From positions 1 to 11,020 of the forward strand of contig CAKSPW010000069.1 in assembly GCA_934486495.1 (NCBI GenBank): DNA of 11,020 bases, written 5' to 3'. The DNA is from an uncultured Clostridia bacterium (GTDB taxonomy: Bacteria > Bacillota > Clostridia > UBA1381). The notes under the pieces are model-generated. The model did no database searches. It saw only the letters and a program-made list of their open reading frames with translations, and was not told where the DNA came from. The position numbers and the translations under genes are program-made. Shown piece after piece: positions 7,017 through 11,020 of this stretch. How positions within the stretch are numbered: the stretch's first letter is position 1; each line of letters starts with the position of its first letter.

Positions 7017-7067
7017 AAACGGTCCTCTGCCTCTGAGGTCGGCACGAACGTTTGTATTATGAGAGGA
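7017..7067 (+). promoter_or_regulatory. Structured 5' leader of rplS (candidate L19 autoregulatory leader)
   Basis: AAACG (7017-7021) can pair with CGTTT (7049-7053), enclosing a small hairpin with CCTC (7024-7027) against GAGG (7035-7038). Alternatively, TCCTCT (7023-7028) is perfectly complementary to AGAGGA (7062-7067), which contains the rplS ribosome binding site. The two folds exclude each other, which is the layout expected of a translational on/off switch. An L19 leader RNA family is known in Bacillota upstream of rplS. I assign this one by position and pairing only and could not compare it with the family model. Confidence 0.55.
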
Positions 7068-7078
7068 GAGCATTTGTG

Positions 7079-7429
7079 ATGAATAAACAAGAAATCATTG
7101 ACGCTTTGACAAAAGACCAAATCAGAACCGATTTGCCCGAGCTCGTTGTAGGAAACAACGTAAAGGTATATCAAAAAATTAAAGAGGGTAACCGCGAAAG
7201 AGTTCAGATGTTCGAGGGTACTATCATTAAAAAGCAGGGCGGCGGAATAGGCGCAACATTCACTGTAAGACGTTTATCTTACGGCGTAGGCGTTGAAAAA
7301 ACATGGCTTGTAAACTCACCTAACATTGAGAAAATCGAAGTATCAAGAAAAGGTAAGGTTCGCAGAAGCAAGCTTTATTATATCCGTAAGAGAGTCGGCA
7401 AGGCTGCTAAGGTTAAAGAAAGAATTTAA
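7079..7429 (+). CDS. rplS: Large ribosomal subunit protein bL19
   Basis: Encodes 116 residues, the normal length. L19 lies at the 30S-50S interface. The family pattern is clear throughout: TDLPELVVGNNVKVYQKIKEGNRERVQ, FEGTIIKKQGGGIGATFTVRRLSYGVGVEKTW, and SPNIEKIEV followed by a basic tail. ATG 7079 gives the usual MNK start and lies ten bases after AGGAG (7064-7068). GTG 7076, directly before it in frame, is seven bases from the same site and would add one residue, so the exact start is ambiguous. It has its own promoter, leader and terminator. Its usual partners rpsP, rimM and trmD are absent here, and it sits behind rplQ instead. Confidence 0.96.
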   Translation: MNKQEIIDALTKDQIRTDLPELVVGNNVKVYQKIKEGNRERVQMFEGTIIKKQGGGIGATFTVRRLSYGVGVEKTWLVNSPNIEKIEVSRKGKVRRSKLYYIRKRVGKAAKVKERI

Positions 7430-7483
7430 TCGTTCGGATATTTTTGCGGCAATGCCGTATACAAAACAGATATGTTTTAAAAC

Positions 7484-7532
7484 AACAGAGTATCGGCGAA
7501 AGGTTATTTTCGCAAATACTCTGTTTTATTTT
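7484..7532 (+). terminator. Intrinsic terminator of rplS
   Basis: AACAGAGTAT (7484-7493) pairs perfectly with ATACTCTGTT (7516-7525). Inside, GCGAAA (7496-7501) pairs with TTTCGC (7508-7513) around a six-base loop, with a two-by-two internal bulge between the stems. The stem ends directly in a T-rich run (TTTTATTTT, 7524-7532). This cleanly separates rplS from the next unit. The A-rich left flank could give weak termination on the other strand too. Confidence 0.9.
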
Positions 7533-7555
7533 AAAAAAAAGGCAACGGTATTTAA

Positions 7556-7584
7556 TTGAGATTTGCGGAGTGAGTGTATATAAT
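7556..7584 (+). promoter_or_regulatory. Sigma-A-type promoter for the GTPase-nuclease/ABC-F unit
   Basis: TTGAGA (7556-7561) and a perfect TATAAT (7579-7584) have the ideal 17-base spacing. The predicted start is near 7591, only a few bases before the ribosome binding site GGAGGA (7594-7599). The untranslated leader would be about 17 bases, with no room for an attenuator such as the one upstream of tet(M). Expression thus looks constitutive at the level visible here. Confidence 0.8.
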
Positions 7585-7607
7585 ATCTGTAACGGAGGAT
7601 ATTGATT

Positions 7608-10154
7608 ATGAATAAAATTGTAACAGGCATACTTGCTCATGTCGATTCCGGAAAGACAACGCTGTCGGAGTCGATTTTGTATAAATGCGGAGTTGTTAGA
7701 AATCCGGGACGTGTTGATTACGGAAACTCGTATATGGATACGGCAGATGTGGAACGTGAAAGAGGGATAACCGTATTTTCAAACAATGCATCTTTTACTT
7801 TGGGTGATAAGGAAATAACGCTTTTGGATACGCCGGGTCACGTTGATTTTTCGGCGGAAACTGAGCGTACTCTTTGTGTGCTTGACTATGCAATTGTTGT
7901 TATAAGTGCACCTGACGGCGTTCAAAGTCATACACGTACATTGTGGAGGCTTTTGAAGGAGTATAAGGTGCCGACTTTTATTTTTATAAATAAGACTGAT
8001 TTGTCACACCGTGAAAATGCAGAAATTATGGAGGAGCTTAAAAAAAAGCTGTCGGGAGGCTGTGTGGATTTAAAATGCGAGCGTGCCGAGGATATTGCAA
8101 TGTGTGACGAGTTGCTTGCGGAGGAATATATACAAAACGAGTTTTTGAGTGACAGCTCTGTTGCAGATGCCGTTTTGAAAAGAAATATTTTTCCCTGCGT
8201 GTTCGGCTCCGCACTTAAGGGAGAAGGAATAGACGACTTGTTTGAGTTGTTTGAGAGATTTACAAAATTTCCGACAGAAAAACATGAATTTTCCGCAACA
8301 GTGTATAAGATAACAACCGGTGAGCAGGGAGAACGCCTTACACATTTGAAGATAACGGGCGGTGAGCTTGCCGTTAAGGATATAGTTAAAATCGGTGAAA
8401 ATGACGAAAAAGTAAATCAGATACGCATTTATTCGGGAGGAAAGTATGAGCTTGCTAAAGCTGCTTCTCAAGGAACGGTATGTGCGATTTGCGGTTTGTC
8501 GTCAACATACGCAGGACAAGGCCTCGGTGCACAAGGCGATACTTTGTCGCCCATATGCGAGCCGGTACTGTGTTATAAGGCTGTTTTGCCTGAAAATGCA
8601 GATATGCATGAAATGCTCCAAAAGCTTAAAACGCTTTCCGAGGAAGATCCGGAGCTTGATATTTCATGGAATAGCCAAACGGATGAAATAACGTTTAAAA
8701 TAATGGGTGAGGTCCAGCTTGAAATTATAAAGCGTATTGTTTCTGAAAGGTTCGGTATTGAAATTGATTTTGAGAAGGCGGGAATTGCGTATAAGGAAAC
8801 AATAACAAGCGGTGCAGAGGGGGTAGGGCATTATGAGCCGTTGCGGCATTATGCGGAAGTGCATTTGATGTTAGAACCTCTCGAAAGAGGCAAAGGACTT
8901 GAATTTAGCACGGATTGCAGCGAGGATATGCTCGATAAAAACTGGCAGAGGCTTATTTTGACTCATCTTGCCGAAAAAAATCATGCCGGAGTTTTAATCG
9001 GTGCACCGATTACCGATATGAAGATTACGCTTATTTCCGGCAGGGCACATATTAAGCATACAGTCGGCGGTGACTTCAGACAAGCGACATACCGTGCAAT
9101 AAGACAGGGACTTATGCAATGTGAAAGCATACTTCTCGAGCCGTATTACAATTATTATCTTGAAGTTCCGACCGAGTGTGTCGGACGTGCGATGACAGAC
9201 CTTGAAAATATGGGTGCTAACTTTTCTCAGCCTGAAAGCAGCGGCGATTTTTCTTTGCTTTCGGGGAGCGTACCGGCAGTATCCGTAATAGGCTATCAAA
9301 CCGAGCTTGTAGGATATACTAAGGGCAGAGGACAGCTTTCCTGCTCATTTAAGGGATACGATGTATGCCATAACGGTGCGGAGGTTAAAGAAAAAAGCGG
9401 ATATAATCCGGAATGTGATATTGAAAATACTGCAGATTCGGTATTTTGTGCTCACGGAGCCGGATTTACGGTTAAGTGGGATAAGGTGGCGGACTATCAG
9501 CATATAGAAAACAGACGGATAAAACCGGATGATGAGTCGCCGTCCGAATGTGCCGGCGGATATATATCGTCAATTGCCGATGATAAGGAGCTTATGCGTA
9601 TTTTTGAAAAAACATACGGTAAGGTAAATGTGTCGGCGCACAGAGCGTTTAAAACCCAAAAGAGAACGGCTCAAAATCCGAAACCTCAAAAGCCGCAGCT
9701 TAAGTCGGACGGCAAGGATTATTTGCTTGTTGACGGTTATAACATAATATTTGCATGGGATAATTTAAAAAAGCTTTCCGAAAAAAGCCTTGACCTTGCA
9801 AGAGAGGGACTTGTAAATATTATGTGTAATTATCAAGGCTTTAAAAAATGCGAGGTTATAGTCGTTTTTGACGCATATCGGGTAAGCGGACAGGAACGGG
9901 AAACCGAAAAATACGGAAATATAAACATAGTGTATACAAAAGAAGCCGAAACGGCGGATATGTATATAGAAAAAACAACTCATGAGCTCGGTAAAAAGCA
10001 CAGAGTAAGGGTTGCAACGTCGGATAATCTCGAACAGCTGATAATTCTTGCGGGCGGTGCGCTTCGTGTATCGGCACAGCAGCTTCGTGAGGAGGTTGAC
10101 GAGGCGGATAGGCAGATAAGAGAATATATAAAAAATTTAAAATACAGGGAATAA
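7608..10154 (+). CDS. EF-G/Tet(M)-like translational GTPase fused to a C-terminal NYN (YacP/Rae1-like) nuclease domain
   Basis: Encodes 848 residues, about 200 longer than Tet(M). The GTPase domain has all G motifs: P-loop AHVDSGKTT (10-18), RGIT (52-55), DTPGH (74-78), NKTD (128-131) and SAL (201-203). EF-G-like domains II (about 225-305), III (about 318-390), IV (about 400-505) and V (about 508-595) follow. Next come a segment with HGAGF (616-620) and a basic Pro/Lys/Gln-rich linker (about 675-703). The last part, 704-848, is an NYN/PIN-fold domain with VDGYN (708-712), VVFDAYR (D755), ETAD (D784) and TSDN (D806), the acidic set expected for metal-dependent RNA cleavage. YacP-type proteins (B. 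subtilis Rae1) cut mRNA in the ribosomal A site, where EF-G-like factors also bind. The Tet(M) domain IV tip motif is absent, so drug resistance is doubtful. ATG 7608 follows GGAGGA (7594-7599). Coupled function is inference. Confidence 0.9.
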   Translation: MNKIVTGILAHVDSGKTTLSESILYKCGVVRNPGRVDYGNSYMDTADVERERGITVFSNNASFTLGDKEITLLDTPGHVDFSAETERTLCVLDYAIVVISAPDGVQSHTRTLWRLLKEYKVPTFIFINKTDLSHRENAEIMEELKKKLSGGCVDLKCERAEDIAMCDELLAEEYIQNEFLSDSSVADAVLKRNIFPCVFGSALKGEGIDDLFELFERFTKFPTEKHEFSATVYKITTGEQGERLTHLKITGGELAVKDIVKIGENDEKVNQIRIYSGGKYELAKAASQGTVCAICGLSSTYAGQGLGAQGDTLSPICEPVLCYKAVLPENADMHEMLQKLKTLSEEDPELDISWNSQTDEITFKIMGEVQLEIIKRIVSERFGIEIDFEKAGIAYKETITSGAEGVGHYEPLRHYAEVHLMLEPLERGKGLEFSTDCSEDMLDKNWQRLILTHLAEKNHAGVLIGAPITDMKITLISGRAHIKHTVGGDFRQATYRAIRQGLMQCESILLEPYYNYYLEVPTECVGRAMTDLENMGANFSQPESSGDFSLLSGSVPAVSVIGYQTELVGYTKGRGQLSCSFKGYDVCHNGAEVKEKSGYNPECDIENTADSVFCAHGAGFTVKWDKVADYQHIENRRIKPDDESPSECAGGYISSIADDKELMRIFEKTYGKVNVSAHRAFKTQKRTAQNPKPQKPQLKSDGKDYLLVDGYNIIFAWDNLKKLSEKSLDLAREGLVNIMCNYQGFKKCEVIVVFDAYRVSGQERETEKYGNINIVYTKEAETADMYIEKTTHELGKKHRVRVATSDNLEQLIILAGGALRVSAQQLREEVDEADRQIREYIKNLKYRE

Positions 10155-10158
10155 AGTT

Positions 10159-11020
10159 ATGAGTATATTAAATGTAGAAAATGTAACACACGGCTTCGGC
10201 GGCAGACAGATACTTGAAAATGCGTCGTTTAGATTGTTAAAAGGAGAGCATATAGGACTTGTCGGTGCAAACGGTGAGGGAAAATCAACATTTCTTAATA
10301 TAATTACGGGAAAGCTTACTCCCGATTCGGGCAAGGTTGAATGGTGCAGGCATATAACAACGGGTTATCTCGACCAGTATTCGACTCTTGAAAAGGGGAA
10401 AACAATAAAGGACGTTTTGAGGGATGCATTTGTAAATTTGACAAGTCTTGAAGAGGAAATGCTCGGAATGTATGATAAAATGGCAGATGCGAGCGAGGAT
10501 GAAATAAATGATATGATGGATGAGGTCGGGCAAATTCAAGATATTCTCGAAAGCTCGGGTTATTATACGATAGATACGAAAATAAACGAATGCGCCAATG
10601 GTCTCGGGCTCGGCGAGATAGGTCTTGACAGAGATGTGTCGGAGCTTTCGGGCGGTCAGCGTGCGAAGGTTTTGCTTGCAAAGCTGCTTCTTGAAAACCC
10701 AATGATACTTATTCTTGACGAGCCGACAAACTTTCTTGACGAAAATCATATAGCGTGGCTCAAAATGTTTTTGCAAAACTATGAGAATGCATTTATTCTT
10801 GTATCGCATGATATACCGTTTTTAAACGAGGTTATAAATGTTGTGTATCATATTGAAAATTGCGAACTTACAAGGTACAGCGGGAATTACGACAGCTTTG
10901 AAAAAATGTACGAGCTGAAGAAAAGGCAGCTTGAGGCGGCATACTCCAAACAGCAAAAAGAAATTGCCGACTTGCAGGATTTCGTTGCCAGAAACAAGGC
11001 ACGTGCGGCAACAGCAACGC
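10159..11020 (+). CDS. ABC-F family ATPase, YfmM-like, truncated by the window edge
   Basis: The first 287 residues are present and the frame is still open at the right edge. The first nucleotide-binding domain is complete: Walker A GANGEGKST (36-44), signature LSGGQ (163-167), Walker B LILDEPTN with D187/E188, and the H-switch histidine H217. A long charged helix begins at about 245 (KKRQLEAAYSKQQKEIADLQ), the start of the inter-domain linker that reaches toward the peptidyl-transferase centre in ABC-F proteins. No transmembrane segment is visible, which excludes a transporter. From memory, the sequence resembles B. subtilis YfmM more than classical antibiotic-resistance ABC-Fs. ABC-F proteins bind the E site and relieve stalled or drug-bound ribosomes. 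It starts four bases after the GTPase-nuclease stop, with a weak AGGGA (10146-10150), so it is almost certainly co-transcribed and coupled. Confidence 0.93.
   Translation, partial: MSILNVENVTHGFGGRQILENASFRLLKGEHIGLVGANGEGKSTFLNIITGKLTPDSGKVEWCRHITTGYLDQYSTLEKGKTIKDVLRDAFVNLTSLEEEMLGMYDKMADASEDEINDMMDEVGQIQDILESSGYYTIDTKINECANGLGLGEIGLDRDVSELSGGQRAKVLLAKLLLENPMILILDEPTNFLDENHIAWLKMFLQNYENAFILVSHDIPFLNEVINVVYHIENCELTRYSGNYDSFEKMYELKKRQLEAAYSKQQKEIADLQDFVARNKARAATAT

Noticed and set aside
7326..7559. Open frame on the + strand overlapping the end of rplS and the terminator
   Set aside because: It is out of frame with rplS, runs through the terminator hairpin, and has no ribosome binding site or family resemblance.
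8070..8471. Antisense open frame of 133 codons opposite the GTPase-nuclease gene
   Set aside because: It overlaps GTPase and domain II coding sequence on the other strand, with no recognisable protein features.
7608..10154. Acquired tetracycline-resistance gene
   Set aside because: The Tet(M) domain IV tip motif is missing, there is no attenuator leader, no mobile element is nearby, and base composition resembles the surroundings.
10285..10809. Antisense open frame of 174 codons opposite the ABC-F gene
   Set aside because: It lies fully inside a gene with intact ABC motifs, and its Cys/His/Ile-rich translation looks like a reverse-complement shadow.
1..11020. CRISPR arrays, insertion sequences, tRNA or rRNA genes
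   Set aside because: Scanning by eye I saw no repeat-spacer pattern, terminal inverted repeats with a transposase, or tRNA-like cloverleaf.

Overview
The window is a stretch of a Bacillota chromosome, most likely from the Clostridia. The evidence is strong AGGAGG-type ribosome binding sites before almost every gene, moderate-to-low GC, a KOW-domain gene between map and infA, a four-cysteine (zinc-type) adenylate kinase, and rpsD placed inside the rpsM-rplQ group. I cannot place it more finely; a gut Oscillospiraceae/Ruminococcaceae-like lineage is a guess. Every gene I can support lies on the + strand.

Region 1 (1-6898) is the distal part of the large ribosomal-protein superoperon: the end of rpmD, then rplO, secY, adk, map, a KOW-domain RNA-binding protein, infA, rpmJ, rpsM, rpsK, rpsD, rpoA and rplQ. 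Most gaps are under 35 bases. The exceptions are a 183-base gap with several hairpins before rpsM (3907-4089), which could be a regulatory leader for the alpha-operon half, and a 63-base gap before rpoA. These genes supply ribosomal proteins, the RNA polymerase alpha subunit, the Sec channel, translation initiation factor 1, N-terminal methionine removal and adenylate balance.

Region 2 (6899-7540) holds a strong hairpin after rplQ, a good sigma-A-type promoter, and a short structured 5' leader that could sequester the ribosome binding site of rplS (L19). It then has rplS itself and a clear intrinsic terminator. Finding rplS directly behind the alpha operon, as its own transcription unit, is unusual.

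Region 3 (7541-11020, running off the right edge) starts with a near-consensus promoter that drives a compact two-gene unit. The first gene encodes an 848-residue protein: an EF-G/Tet(M)-like translational GTPase joined to a C-terminal NYN (YacP/Rae1-like) nuclease domain. Four bases later an ABC-F ATPase similar to Bacillus YfmM begins. All three activities (EF-G-like GTPase, Rae1-type nuclease, ABC-F) act at or near the ribosomal A or E sites in characterised relatives. The pair is therefore a reasonable candidate for a stalled-ribosome sensing, cleavage or rescue module. It is the most interesting part of the window. A 'tetracycline resistance' label is not well supported, because the domain IV tip loop that Tet(M) uses to displace drug is not conserved here.
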